A DNA stretch of 64,000 bases, taken from contig CAXXRT010000017.1 of NCBI GenBank assembly GCA_963666945.2, positions 1-64,000 of the forward strand, written 5' to 3'. This stretch comes from G963666945 sp963666945. GTDB taxonomy: Bacteria; Bacteroidota; Bacteroidia; Bacteroidales; Marinifilaceae. A program made the translations under genes and the position numbers. Below the pieces are notes generated by a model that was not told the origin of the DNA, did not search any database, and saw only the letters and a program-made list of their open reading frames with translations. Positions 31,911 through 41,482 of the stretch are shown piece by piece (the stretch's first letter is position 1; every line of letters begins with the position of its first letter).

Positions 31911-32888
31911 TTACTTACCATTAATAATATTTGCTTTAATCTCAATATTATGCCCCTGAGCTCTCTCAACTCCTTCATATGGTGGAGTTAAACGAGTAAA
32001 ACGCTCTTCTGCTGCACCCTGCCCAAGAATTCCTTCTATAATACTTCCATCTTCATCTTTGAAGAACACCCCACAAACCATATAGATAACAAATTCTCCA
32101 TTACAAGCATATAGATAGGATTGATTCTCACATTTTTCAAATACTCTTGGATAAGTATGCTGTTCTGTTGTATGAACCATAAAAGGAACAGTAACAGGCT
32201 CTCCCCAAGGATCATAAGTATTCAAAGTACCAGCCTGCTGCATTTCTACTACAGGAGTTACTTTCTTAGGATTAGAATAATCTAGTCTGATAATAAAATC
32301 ATCAGCTGCATAAGGTTTCTTAACCTTAATTGCATTAGGATCTATTGATCCATCACTATTACGAACAACCTCCATCGTTACAGTGTGATCAGGTTGATAA
32401 GGGAAAAGTCCGGTACTATGATTATACTCTCCAGCGTAAAGTTCCGGAACAAAATCACATCTTTTAGATATATGTAGCTGTAATTCACTGTCGAAAGACG
32501 CAACTTCTCCGTTAAGTGCCTCCAAACCAAATGAAAGGGTATCTACTGTGGCACGTAAACTTTCGGGGTTGATATCTATATTTATATCAATCCAATATTC
32601 ACCTGCTGATATAATGAAAGAACGACCTTTGGGGAAATTGTAATCAACACCCTCTTCCATTGTACTTCCAAAACGTTTTGTTATATTATATTGACGATCA
32701 TGCCCCACTGCAAGAGGAGATACTACCCTGAAAGTGATTCTGGTATTCACGTCAGCAATTTCTTCCCTGATAATGCCTTTATTATCAAAATAAGCTATAT
32801 CCGGACCATCATAAATTCTTTCCTCTGCATCGCAAGCTACTAATAAGAGGATTATAAAAATTAGAAATATATTTTTATTCATAGTCAA
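31911..32888 (-). CDS. DUF4843-like SusCD-associated lipoprotein
   Basis: 325 residues, lipobox LVAC (about Cys19). The N-terminal part (DGPDIAYFDNKG, then FRVVSPLAVGHDRQYNI, EGVDYNFPKG) follows the pattern of DUF4843-type lipoproteins that accompany SusD genes; the C-terminal half is beta-rich and not recognised. It begins 11 bp after susD and is likely a surface accessory of the first SusCD pair. Confidence 0.6.
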   Translation of the reverse strand: MTMNKNIFLIFIILLLVACDAEERIYDGPDIAYFDNKGIIREEIADVNTRITFRVVSPLAVGHDRQYNITKRFGSTMEEGVDYNFPKGRSFIISAGEYWIDINIDINPESLRATVDTLSFGLEALNGEVASFDSELQLHISKRCDFVPELYAGEYNHSTGLFPYQPDHTVTMEVVRNSDGSIDPNAIKVKKPYAADDFIIRLDYSNPKKVTPVVEMQQAGTLNTYDPWGEPVTVPFMVHTTEQHTYPRVFEKCENQSYLYACNGEFVIYMVCGVFFKDEDGSIIEGILGQGAAEERFTRLTPPYEGVERAQGHNIEIKANIINGK

Positions 32889-32899
32889 TACATTTGTTA

Positions 32900-34444
32900 T
32901 TAAAGTGCGTTACTTGGATTACCTACCATATTTGAATTGGGTACTTCTAACTCCGATTTTGGAATAGGCCATACAAAACGTAAATTCGTGGATTCTATTT
33001 CCAAAGAGCTGGTTGCCGGTTGAGAATTTTCCTGACTTTCGCGTTTAAATCCTTTACCATATCGTTTCAAATCATATAATCTATGTCCTTCAAAACAAAG
33101 TTCACAAACCCTCTCCTGCTGAATTTCTTTATAAAGTTCTTCACCACTTGTCGAAATATGGTAGTAATTTGCAATACGTGCTTCTCGTAAATCCCTTAGA
33201 TCATTATTGGCCAAAGAAGTTTGCTCCAAATGGTAATAAGCTTCTGCTCTTATAAGGTAAAGTTCTGAAAGACGAAAAACCTTAGGCATATTCACATATC
33301 TATTGCTTGAAGCACCATAGTTAAGCTCCTGATTACCGGGATATTTCCTTAATGCCTCTATAAATCCATTGTGAGTGTAGTTTGTAGTACGTTCCTCAAA
33401 AAAGATATGACGCCTTCCATCCATATCGCCATAGATTTTAAGAAGGGTAGGAGAAGGCATAAACTCAGGATAAAATTTCCCCGAACCATCATATCTGCTA
33501 AAATTTTGAGCTAAAGATCCTAATGATTGATCTTCTGATGTATAACCTATTTTCCATATAATCTCGTTACCTCTGTCAAAACGCCACATCTCTGCATATT
33601 CACTACTCCATGCATTTGCTACATTCCCGTCAGAATATGCTTTTAACAGCTCATAACGGCTATCCTTTATAACTTCAGTAGCAGCATCAATAGCATCCTT
33701 CCATCTATGCATATATAGATTTACACGTGCAGTTAAAGCATATGCAGCAGCTGAAGTAAAGTATATATCGTCTACTTTACGGTTTTTTATTTTCTGTGCT
33801 TTTGTAAGATCATCCAGTACTGCCTGGTAATACTTATCCATTGTAACACGACTGGGACTTATTAACTCAAGCTTATTTACAATAGGAAGAGCAAGTTGAC
33901 TAGAAGCTGTCTCAGGATCATAGGCAGGAGCATAAAACTTAACCAATTCAACACGAGCCAAAGCACGAGCTAAATAACACTGAGCTTTTATATCGTTCAA
34001 TTTATCTATGTTTTCCTGAAGATCAGCTTTCTTTTCCTCTTCTGCGCTACTTAACTCCTTAGTCCATTGAGCACCAAGTTTATCTGCCCCCTGCAGCAAG
34101 AAATTCGCACGAAATATAATAGCATAATAAGCGTTCCATACACTTGAAACATACTCACTTTGGGAACCAAAAGTCCAGTTATGTACTTCCCCCAGTTGAC
34201 CACCGTTACCCAATACGTAGTTGACCATATCGCACTGTACATCGGGAAGTATCATCCCATTGTATGCTAAGGCACCTGTATTTTTAAACATTGAGTAAAC
34301 ACCTACCAAATAGCTTTCACAATCCTCTATTGAAACTATAGCATCATCAACAGGTAAAAGGTTTTCGGGTTGCTCATCAAGAAATGATTGGCAACTAAAA
34401 AACGGTATAAGCAATAGAATTGACCAAAGTCTTATTTTTTTCAT
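32900..34444 (-). CDS. SusD/RagB-family lipoprotein (pair 1)
   Basis: 514 residues; lipobox FFSC then QSFLDEQPENLLPVDDA, helical SusD core (KAQCYLARALARVELVKFYAPAY) and C-terminal SusD signature (EIQQERVCELCFEGHRLYDLKRYG). It starts 16 bp after its susC. Captures ligand for the transporter above it; ligand unknown. Confidence 0.95.
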   Translation of the reverse strand: MKKIRLWSILLLIPFFSCQSFLDEQPENLLPVDDAIVSIEDCESYLVGVYSMFKNTGALAYNGMILPDVQCDMVNYVLGNGGQLGEVHNWTFGSQSEYVSSVWNAYYAIIFRANFLLQGADKLGAQWTKELSSAEEEKKADLQENIDKLNDIKAQCYLARALARVELVKFYAPAYDPETASSQLALPIVNKLELISPSRVTMDKYYQAVLDDLTKAQKIKNRKVDDIYFTSAAAYALTARVNLYMHRWKDAIDAATEVIKDSRYELLKAYSDGNVANAWSSEYAEMWRFDRGNEIIWKIGYTSEDQSLGSLAQNFSRYDGSGKFYPEFMPSPTLLKIYGDMDGRRHIFFEERTTNYTHNGFIEALRKYPGNQELNYGASSNRYVNMPKVFRLSELYLIRAEAYYHLEQTSLANNDLRDLREARIANYYHISTSGEELYKEIQQERVCELCFEGHRLYDLKRYGKGFKRESQENSQPATSSLEIESTNLRFVWPIPKSELEVPNSNMVGNPSNAL

Positions 34445-34460
34445 AATCTTCTCTTATCAA

Positions 34461-37382
34461 TTAAAACGAAAAATCTAATCCAAATGTAAATTGACGTGCT
34501 GTAGGATATCTTCCAAAGGTTACATTTGTATCATCCTCAGGATCGTAACCCTCAAATTTAGTCCAGGTCAAAAGATTCTGGCCCTGAACATAGATTCTGG
34601 CACTTTTTATTACATTGGTTCTTTTTAAAATACTTGAAGGAACGGCATAACTTATTGTAACATTTTTAAGACGAACAAATGAAGCATCATCTATCCATTG
34701 ATCTGAATTTACCTGCACAGGAATATCGGCACGCGCTATATCCGTAACATCTCCAGGTTCTCTCCAACGATTATGCACCTTTTTAGACTGATTCCAAGTA
34801 GCAACGTAACTGATATTAGGATTTTCTGTAAAAAAACGCATGTTATTCATAACATAGCGATTAGCCACCCAGTTAAAGAATGCCGATAATGTAATCCCTT
34901 TATATGAAAAATTAGTTGTAAAACCACCATTTAGAGGAGCATAATAAGTTTTTCCTAATAACACTGAATTATCTTCACTGTACTCATTTACCACATTACC
35001 TTCTTTGTCGTACCAAAGCGCTTCTCCATTGGCAGGATTTACCCCTGCATAACGTGGCATAAAGAATGATCCAAGAGGTTCTCCCTCCTTAACCATAGAT
35101 GCTGTTAAACTGCTAAGAAACTGATCTGCACCGTCGTAAAGTTTTTCTATTTTGTTTTGATTATATGCAAAGTTAGTGCTTATATCCCAGTTAAATCCTG
35201 ATGGATTTGACAATAAAGATAATCCTAATTCCACCTCTACTCCATGGTTGCTCATTTCACCTACATTCTGTGTTTGTACAGAATATCCTGTAACAGTAGA
35301 CAAAGGAACATCCATTAGCATATCTGTTGTATAACGACGGTATACTTCCGCCTTCAGGTCTATACGATTAACTAAAGAAAGTTGTACTCCTAAGTTTGTT
35401 GAAAAAATGTTTTCCCATGTTATATCTTTATTTCCAACAGATGAAGTAGGGCGCATACCGTCTATATTGTTATAAACAGCACCATTGGTTACCCAAGACA
35501 TATAGTCGTAATATCCTATCTCTGAATTTCCTGTTGTTCCAACACTTAAGTTTAAACTAGCATCATTAATAATGTTGTTATCACACAAAAAATCACTCTT
35601 CTTCATATTCCACATAAAACCTAATGACCAGAAATTTCCCCAACGATTATCTTTTGCAAAACGAGAAGATCCATCACTACGCATACTAAAATCAAAGAAA
35701 TATTTTTGATCCAGATTATATTCTACCCTTCCGAAGAATGAAAGATAACTATATCCGCTTGTAGTTCCGCCTGTTGCCAGCGTAGGTTGTGTTCCCGCAC
35801 TTAAACTTGGAAGACGATCGTCCTGTATTCCTAAGTTTTGAGCTGCAAACGCATTACTTCTCATTTGCAATGCCTCCTGACCTAAAAGTAAAATAAATGA
35901 ATGACGGCTATTGATATTAAAAGAGTAGTTTAGGGTATTTGTTAAGGTAACTCTGAAGGTTCGTCCATAACTCTCTGCAGCACTACCACCTGACTCCTGG
36001 TTATAGATATAACTAGGTAAGGATTTAGATGATCCACGCATAATTAATCCATCAATACCTCCCAGAGTTTTTATATAAAGGCCTTTAATCGGATTAAGTT
36101 CCATGGAAAGTGATCCAACCATCTTAATATCCTCATTATCAGAAGGGAATTTGTCCATATAATAAAGAAGATTCTCCGTATTGTCCCAACTCTGAATTAA
36201 AGATCCGTCTTCATTTCTAACCTTAAGATAAGGCTTAGCCACCAAAGCAGCAACAGCAGGATTGAACATAGTTCTACTGTTTTCTGTTTGTTGGTAATTA
36301 CTATATCCTAAAGAAATATTACTACTTACCTTTAACCACTCTTTCATACGTCCCTCTAGATTAGAGCGGAAAGTTATACGCTCAAGTCCGGAATGAGGAG
36401 CAATACCTTCTTGTTCGAAATAAGCTCCTGAAATATAATAAGACAATCTCTCTGAACCACCTACAACAGATAACTCATAGTTTCTAGTTTGCCCCTGACG
36501 ATAAAGTTCATCTTCCCAGTTTGTATTTATTGTAGCTAACTCTTGGGTTTCTGCACTTCCTGCATAACGAATACCCAATTCTTGCTCTAATTCAAGAATC
36601 TCTTTGGTATTCATCATTTCATAGCTACCTTTCATTAAATTAGAGACTCCGTACTGACTGCGAAAATTTATTCTGGAATCTTGTCCGTAACGGCCTTTTT
36701 TGGTTGCAATAACAATAACACCATTTGCTGCACGAGAACCATAAATTGATGTTGATGAAGCATCCTTCAATACAGAAATACTAGCAATATCATTTGTATT
36801 TATTGAAGAAAAATCTCCTTCCGAAATAGCAACTCCATCCATAATATAAAGAGGAGCAGTAGATGCAGCCATGGAGCTTACTCCACGAATTTTTACAGAA
36901 GAGGTTGCTGTAGGCTCACCTGAAGAGGTCGTAATCTGAACCCCTGCAATTTGTCCCTGAAGTGCCTGATCAAAACTTGCTACAGGTTTGGATTCAAGAA
37001 CATCTCCTTTTACACTTGCAACAGATCCTGTAACAGTTCCTTTTTTCCTTGCACCACCGTATGCAATAACCACAACATCATCAAGTTTTTCCGATTCAGA
37101 ATCCAAAACAACATTTAAAGTCTTCTGATCTGAAATTTTTACTTGATGACTTTTATATCCTACAAACGAAAAAACCAGAATATCTCCACTTTTTACTTTT
37201 AAACTGTATTTCCCATCTATATCACTCGCTACTCCGGTAGAATTACTTTTATTTAGAACTGTCACACCTGGTAACGGTTCTTTATTGTCACCCGAAGTTA
37301 TAACTCCCTTTATAGTCCTGGTCTGCGCCAACAGACATATCGGACACAATAACAATATTATTATTAAAGATATATTTTTCAT
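34461..37382 (-). CDS. SusC/RagA-family TonB-dependent transporter (pair 1)
   Basis: 973 residues. Signal peptide (CLLAQ), carboxypeptidase-regulatory-like domain (RTIKGVITSGDNKEPLPGVT), TonB-box region (LDDVVVIAYGG), plug with IRGVSSMAASTAPLYIMDGV and LKDASSTSIYGSRAANGVI, then barrel ending TFGLDFSF. No STN extension. It follows the last LRR gene by only 7 bp, so the LRR lipoproteins and this importer are in one transcription unit. Confidence 0.96.
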   Translation of the reverse strand: MKNISLIIILLLCPICLLAQTRTIKGVITSGDNKEPLPGVTVLNKSNSTGVASDIDGKYSLKVKSGDILVFSFVGYKSHQVKISDQKTLNVVLDSESEKLDDVVVIAYGGARKKGTVTGSVASVKGDVLESKPVASFDQALQGQIAGVQITTSSGEPTATSSVKIRGVSSMAASTAPLYIMDGVAISEGDFSSINTNDIASISVLKDASSTSIYGSRAANGVIVIATKKGRYGQDSRINFRSQYGVSNLMKGSYEMMNTKEILELEQELGIRYAGSAETQELATINTNWEDELYRQGQTRNYELSVVGGSERLSYYISGAYFEQEGIAPHSGLERITFRSNLEGRMKEWLKVSSNISLGYSNYQQTENSRTMFNPAVAALVAKPYLKVRNEDGSLIQSWDNTENLLYYMDKFPSDNEDIKMVGSLSMELNPIKGLYIKTLGGIDGLIMRGSSKSLPSYIYNQESGGSAAESYGRTFRVTLTNTLNYSFNINSRHSFILLLGQEALQMRSNAFAAQNLGIQDDRLPSLSAGTQPTLATGGTTSGYSYLSFFGRVEYNLDQKYFFDFSMRSDGSSRFAKDNRWGNFWSLGFMWNMKKSDFLCDNNIINDASLNLSVGTTGNSEIGYYDYMSWVTNGAVYNNIDGMRPTSSVGNKDITWENIFSTNLGVQLSLVNRIDLKAEVYRRYTTDMLMDVPLSTVTGYSVQTQNVGEMSNHGVEVELGLSLLSNPSGFNWDISTNFAYNQNKIEKLYDGADQFLSSLTASMVKEGEPLGSFFMPRYAGVNPANGEALWYDKEGNVVNEYSEDNSVLLGKTYYAPLNGGFTTNFSYKGITLSAFFNWVANRYVMNNMRFFTENPNISYVATWNQSKKVHNRWREPGDVTDIARADIPVQVNSDQWIDDASFVRLKNVTISYAVPSSILKRTNVIKSARIYVQGQNLLTWTKFEGYDPEDDTNVTFGRYPTARQFTFGLDFSF

Positions 37383-37389
37383 TTAATAA

Positions 37390-39489
37390 TTAATTTTTTA
37401 CATTCATTATACTCATCCCCGAATCAAGATCACCATTTCCTCCCCCTATACTAACAGAAGAATCAGGACAATTTGTCACCCCATATCCCTCTTGTTGCGG
37501 GCATATATAAAAATCAAAACTAAATCCGGGATAACCTTGTCCAAGATCAATAAGAGCTTGTGGAATCTCCCCGGTAAACCTATTGTTTGACAATCCTAAA
37601 ATACCTAAAGATTTCATTTTTGCTAAAAATTCCGGAATTGTACCTTCTATATTATTACCACTTAAGTCCAAAATCCCTAAGTTCACAAGATATTTAAATC
37701 CTTCAGGAATAGATATAAAGAGATTGTTGGATGCGGTAAATGATTCTAAATTCTGTAATTTATCAAAACCATTAGGAATTACTGTAAATTTATTATAGTC
37801 AAGTTTAATTCTATTAACAGATGTACAGCTTGTTAAAGAAGATGGCACTACCCCTGAAAAATTATTATATGCAAGATTTAATTCTATCAGGTATGTTTGT
37901 TTGAAAAAATCATCAGGCAATGTACCGGTCAGCTGGTTATCAGACAAATCCATAGTCTGAATATAAATTAATCCACCAAACGATGAAGGTACTTCACCTG
38001 TCAATTGGTTTTCACAAACAATTAAATTCGCTAAACTATTACAATTAGATATCTCACTTGGAATACTTCCAGACAATAAATTTCTAGCCAGATTTAACGT
38101 TTGAAGACCTTTAATATTTCCAATTGAGGCTGGAATAGAACCCTCAAACTTATTATCATAAGCCAATATCGTCTTAAGATTCAGCAAGTTTCCTATCTGC
38201 TCGGGGAAATTACCTGCAAAGTCATTTCTGGAAATATTAAGATAAATTAATTCATTAAGTGATAAAATTGATTCAGGAAAGATATTAGTAGATGCGGTTC
38301 CATCAAAAGACAATTCTAGTGAACGAGATATATCCAAAGATTTTAATTTCTGCATTTTTGAAAATATATCAGGAATCTCTTGAAAAAAGTTATGAGATAG
38401 TTTCAACTTTTTCAAATTAACTAACTCACCTATAGATTCTGGCAAGCTACCGGAAAGTTGATTTTCAGACATATCTAACTCCTCCAAATTCTTTAATTTT
38501 ACAATAGAATTTGGTATTGATGTAAAATTGTTATCGACAGCCGCCAACCTGACTAAATTAGTTAAATTTCCAATTTCGTCAGGCAGTACCCCAAAAGCCT
38601 TAAGATGCTCAATATTAAGAATTTTCAACTCTGTTAAATATCCTATTTCTTTAGGAAATTCTTCCAATCTCCATGGAGTCCAACTAAAAGACATAGGAAT
38701 TAGACTCATATTTAATTCTACTACACGATGTTCCTTATTAATGATCTGTGTAGCAACACCTTTCCATGTTGTTATCGGCTTATTTACATCCCAATTCTCT
38801 GACCAAAACTCAGGATATATTTCAGGATCTAGTACGGAACTGAAGATTTCAACCAAAGCCACACTATCACGTTGTCGAAGAGATTTAAATTCACCCTCTT
38901 GTGTTATATCTAAAGAATATACTTCATCTGAACAATTTAACTTGAAATTAACAACACCTTTACGGGAAAATTGATCACTATTTGGATCTAATTTAAAAGT
39001 ACAAACAGTTTTACCAGCTTCTCCTTTAGATGGAGAAAACGTTAACCAACTTAAATCTTCGCTGGCAGTCCATTCATAAGAAGATGTAATAACTAATGTA
39101 TCTTGCACACTATTTTTTTCTATTGAAATATGCGATCGTGAGAAACTCAAAATGGATTTTGGTAGCTGCTTTACAGATATGATTTGAGTCTTCCCATCGC
39201 TAATTACTTTAACCTCAGCATTACGTTCAGCTAATTCATCGTTTGCTTCAAGAGTTATCTTAAAAACTCCATTTCCGTTTCCGCTGCTGGGCGATATTAT
39301 ACACCAGCTCGCTGTCGAAGAAGCATTCCAGGAATCTACAGATGTTACCTTAATTATGTATTCAGTAACAGAGGCATTAAGTTCTATCTCTGTTTCAGAT
39401 AACTTTAATTCCGGTTTTACCTCATCATCACTACAACCGAGTAAAGAAAAAAGTAAAATAGAGATCCCATATATAAATAATTTTCTCAT
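37390..39489 (-). CDS. BACON/LRR surface lipoprotein 5
   Basis: 699 residues, the longest of five paralogues. Lipobox LLGC, two BACON-like domains (about 28-200, with SSTASWCIISPSSGNG and WLTFSPSKGEAG), then a linker RQRDSVALVEIFSSV and a plant-type LRR solenoid with units of the form LxxLxLxxNxxxGxIPxxIG to about residue 640. The C terminus carries the shared motif ICPQQEGYGVTNC followed by a Gly/Ser-rich tail of about 30 residues that the others lack. LRR lipoproteins of this sort bind proteins or surfaces. It is 7 bp upstream of susC. Confidence 0.88.
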   Translation of the reverse strand: MRKLFIYGISILLFSLLGCSDDEVKPELKLSETEIELNASVTEYIIKVTSVDSWNASSTASWCIISPSSGNGNGVFKITLEANDELAERNAEVKVISDGKTQIISVKQLPKSILSFSRSHISIEKNSVQDTLVITSSYEWTASEDLSWLTFSPSKGEAGKTVCTFKLDPNSDQFSRKGVVNFKLNCSDEVYSLDITQEGEFKSLRQRDSVALVEIFSSVLDPEIYPEFWSENWDVNKPITTWKGVATQIINKEHRVVELNMSLIPMSFSWTPWRLEEFPKEIGYLTELKILNIEHLKAFGVLPDEIGNLTNLVRLAAVDNNFTSIPNSIVKLKNLEELDMSENQLSGSLPESIGELVNLKKLKLSHNFFQEIPDIFSKMQKLKSLDISRSLELSFDGTASTNIFPESILSLNELIYLNISRNDFAGNFPEQIGNLLNLKTILAYDNKFEGSIPASIGNIKGLQTLNLARNLLSGSIPSEISNCNSLANLIVCENQLTGEVPSSFGGLIYIQTMDLSDNQLTGTLPDDFFKQTYLIELNLAYNNFSGVVPSSLTSCTSVNRIKLDYNKFTVIPNGFDKLQNLESFTASNNLFISIPEGFKYLVNLGILDLSGNNIEGTIPEFLAKMKSLGILGLSNNRFTGEIPQALIDLGQGYPGFSFDFYICPQQEGYGVTNCPDSSVSIGGGNGDLDSGMSIMNVKN

Positions 39490-39573
39490 ATTAATAATAT
39501 CTTTTCCTGTTAATAAAAATGAATGAGGAAATTATGTTATTCCTCATTCTTTTATATTTTAAATAATTCTCAA

Positions 39574-41457
39574 TTATTGAACAGTAAGTTCATTGCCTTT
39601 TAAAATATTCTCTTCAGGATCCCATTTTTCCCAAATCTGAACTATGGAAGAGGGAACAACTCCGGACAAATTATTATCATAAAGATGAAATGTTCCTAAT
39701 GCTTTACACTTAACTAAATCAGAAGGAATTGTTCCTGTTAATTGGTTTGCATCCAATGTTAATATTGTAAGAGATGCAAGAAGGCCAAAACCTTCTGGAA
39801 TTTCTCCGGTAAATGCATTACGGGAAGCATGAATTTCTGAGGCTCTGAACAATGTTGTCAAGGGATCTACAGGGCCGGAGAATTTATTCATGTTTAGATT
39901 TACATTCATAAGATTAGTTGCACCAGCTAATGAAGTCGGCAAGGCATTAGAAATTTCATTACACTGTACAGCCAAAGAATATATTGGTAAGTTCCATATA
40001 GATTCGGGCAAGAATGTAAGTTTATTATAAGCCATATTAATATGGCGCATAAGAACCAAATCACTCCAGTCTTCAGGCAAAGAATTAATTTGATTATCAT
40101 AAAGCATCAGTTCTTCCAAAGCTTTTAAGTCACACAGAGATTCGGGAACCGACTGCAAATTATTGCTTGAAGCAACAACAAACTTTAACTTTGGACAATT
40201 AACAAACTCAGGCAAAGAGCTTAGTTCACAGTGTGCAAGATGTAACTCTAATAAACTCTCCATATTGTTTACAACAGATGAATGCAGCTCTTTAATTGGA
40301 TTTAAATCAAGACGAATCTGCTCTACCTTAGGACAATTCTCAAATGATGGAGACTCGTTTAAATTATTTTCAAAAAGCCATACATATTGTAAGTTTGGTT
40401 TATTTACAAATTTAGGAGCCGCTCCGGAGAATCCATCTGATACATAACGATATTTAGCAACAGTATGTCCATCAGGTTTAGTGTCAGTAATATTTTCAAA
40501 CACTCCATTTCTGGACATCTCAATTATCCTAATACTATCCATTTGGGAAAAATCAGGAAGAGTTCCGCTAAAATGATTTTGCTGCATCATTAAAAATTCC
40601 ATATTCTTTAAATTACCAAATGATGCAGGTATCTGACCCTCAAAGTTATTTCCATTTAACCAAAGTGTTTTTAATGTACTACAATCTCCTATATTTTCCG
40701 GTAAGTTTCCTGAAAAATTATTATCATTCAATACCAGATAAATTAAAGGAAGTTCAAATAACTTGGAAGAGAGTGTTCCACTAAAATTGTTTTTACCCAA
40801 AATCAGATTCTCAAGATATTTGAAATCATACATAAAATCCGGAATCTCTCCTGACATTTGGTTATCCTCAACAGAAAACCAACGTAACTGATCAAGATAT
40901 TTCAGACATTCGGGAAGTTCACCTTTCAAGCCAAAAGACTTAGGCATAACTTTAGTTACACGCATTTCACCATCAATCTCCTCAAGTAAAATCTCTTGCC
41001 ATTTATCCATTGGAAGATTAAAATTCCACTGAACGCTCCAACGATCACCTCCGGTAGCATTATAAAACGCTACCAAAGCTAAACTATCGCTTAATCTTCC
41101 GGGAGTTGGCTCTACACGATTTACCGATATTATCTTTGATTCTGAACCATCAGCCATTAAAAATTCCACTGATCCCTGAATTTCAAAATCTGACCCCGAA
41201 GCTGCATCAGCTGCAATTCGAACAGTATGTTTGCCAGCAGCACCATTTTCCGGACTAACCTTCAGCCAATTATTACTCTTTGTTACCCATGGACCGGGAA
41301 CCTCCAGTACTATTTCAAAAATATCTCCCAACATAGAAACGTTATGTTGTGCTGATGAAATATTTAATCCCAGGCTAATATCTTCATCGTCCTGACAACC
41401 AACAAAGCTTATAAAGCCTAGTAGAAGAGTTAATATAAAGCAAAATTTATTTTTCAT
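39574..41457 (-). CDS. BACON/LRR surface lipoprotein 4
   Basis: 627 residues. Lipobox FVGC, a BACON-like domain (GPWVTKSNNWLKVSPENGA), the conserved linker DSLALVAFYNATGGDRWSVQ and an LRR solenoid (for example LYDNNLSGVVPSSI). Unlike its four paralogues it does not end in the CPQQEGYG motif, finishing instead WEKWDPEENILKGNELTVQ. Either that motif was lost or this copy is differently displayed. Confidence 0.87.
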   Translation of the reverse strand: MKNKFCFILTLLLGFISFVGCQDDEDISLGLNISSAQHNVSMLGDIFEIVLEVPGPWVTKSNNWLKVSPENGAAGKHTVRIAADAASGSDFEIQGSVEFLMADGSESKIISVNRVEPTPGRLSDSLALVAFYNATGGDRWSVQWNFNLPMDKWQEILLEEIDGEMRVTKVMPKSFGLKGELPECLKYLDQLRWFSVEDNQMSGEIPDFMYDFKYLENLILGKNNFSGTLSSKLFELPLIYLVLNDNNFSGNLPENIGDCSTLKTLWLNGNNFEGQIPASFGNLKNMEFLMMQQNHFSGTLPDFSQMDSIRIIEMSRNGVFENITDTKPDGHTVAKYRYVSDGFSGAAPKFVNKPNLQYVWLFENNLNESPSFENCPKVEQIRLDLNPIKELHSSVVNNMESLLELHLAHCELSSLPEFVNCPKLKFVVASSNNLQSVPESLCDLKALEELMLYDNQINSLPEDWSDLVLMRHINMAYNKLTFLPESIWNLPIYSLAVQCNEISNALPTSLAGATNLMNVNLNMNKFSGPVDPLTTLFRASEIHASRNAFTGEIPEGFGLLASLTILTLDANQLTGTIPSDLVKCKALGTFHLYDNNLSGVVPSSIVQIWEKWDPEENILKGNELTVQ

Positions 41458-41482
41458 GATATTTAGATAATATTTAAAGCTA

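Noticed and set aside
16758..37382. A polysaccharide utilisation locus
   Set aside because: Two SusCD pairs suggest it, but no carbohydrate-active enzyme, sulfatase or HTCS regulator is visible, while two peptidases are.
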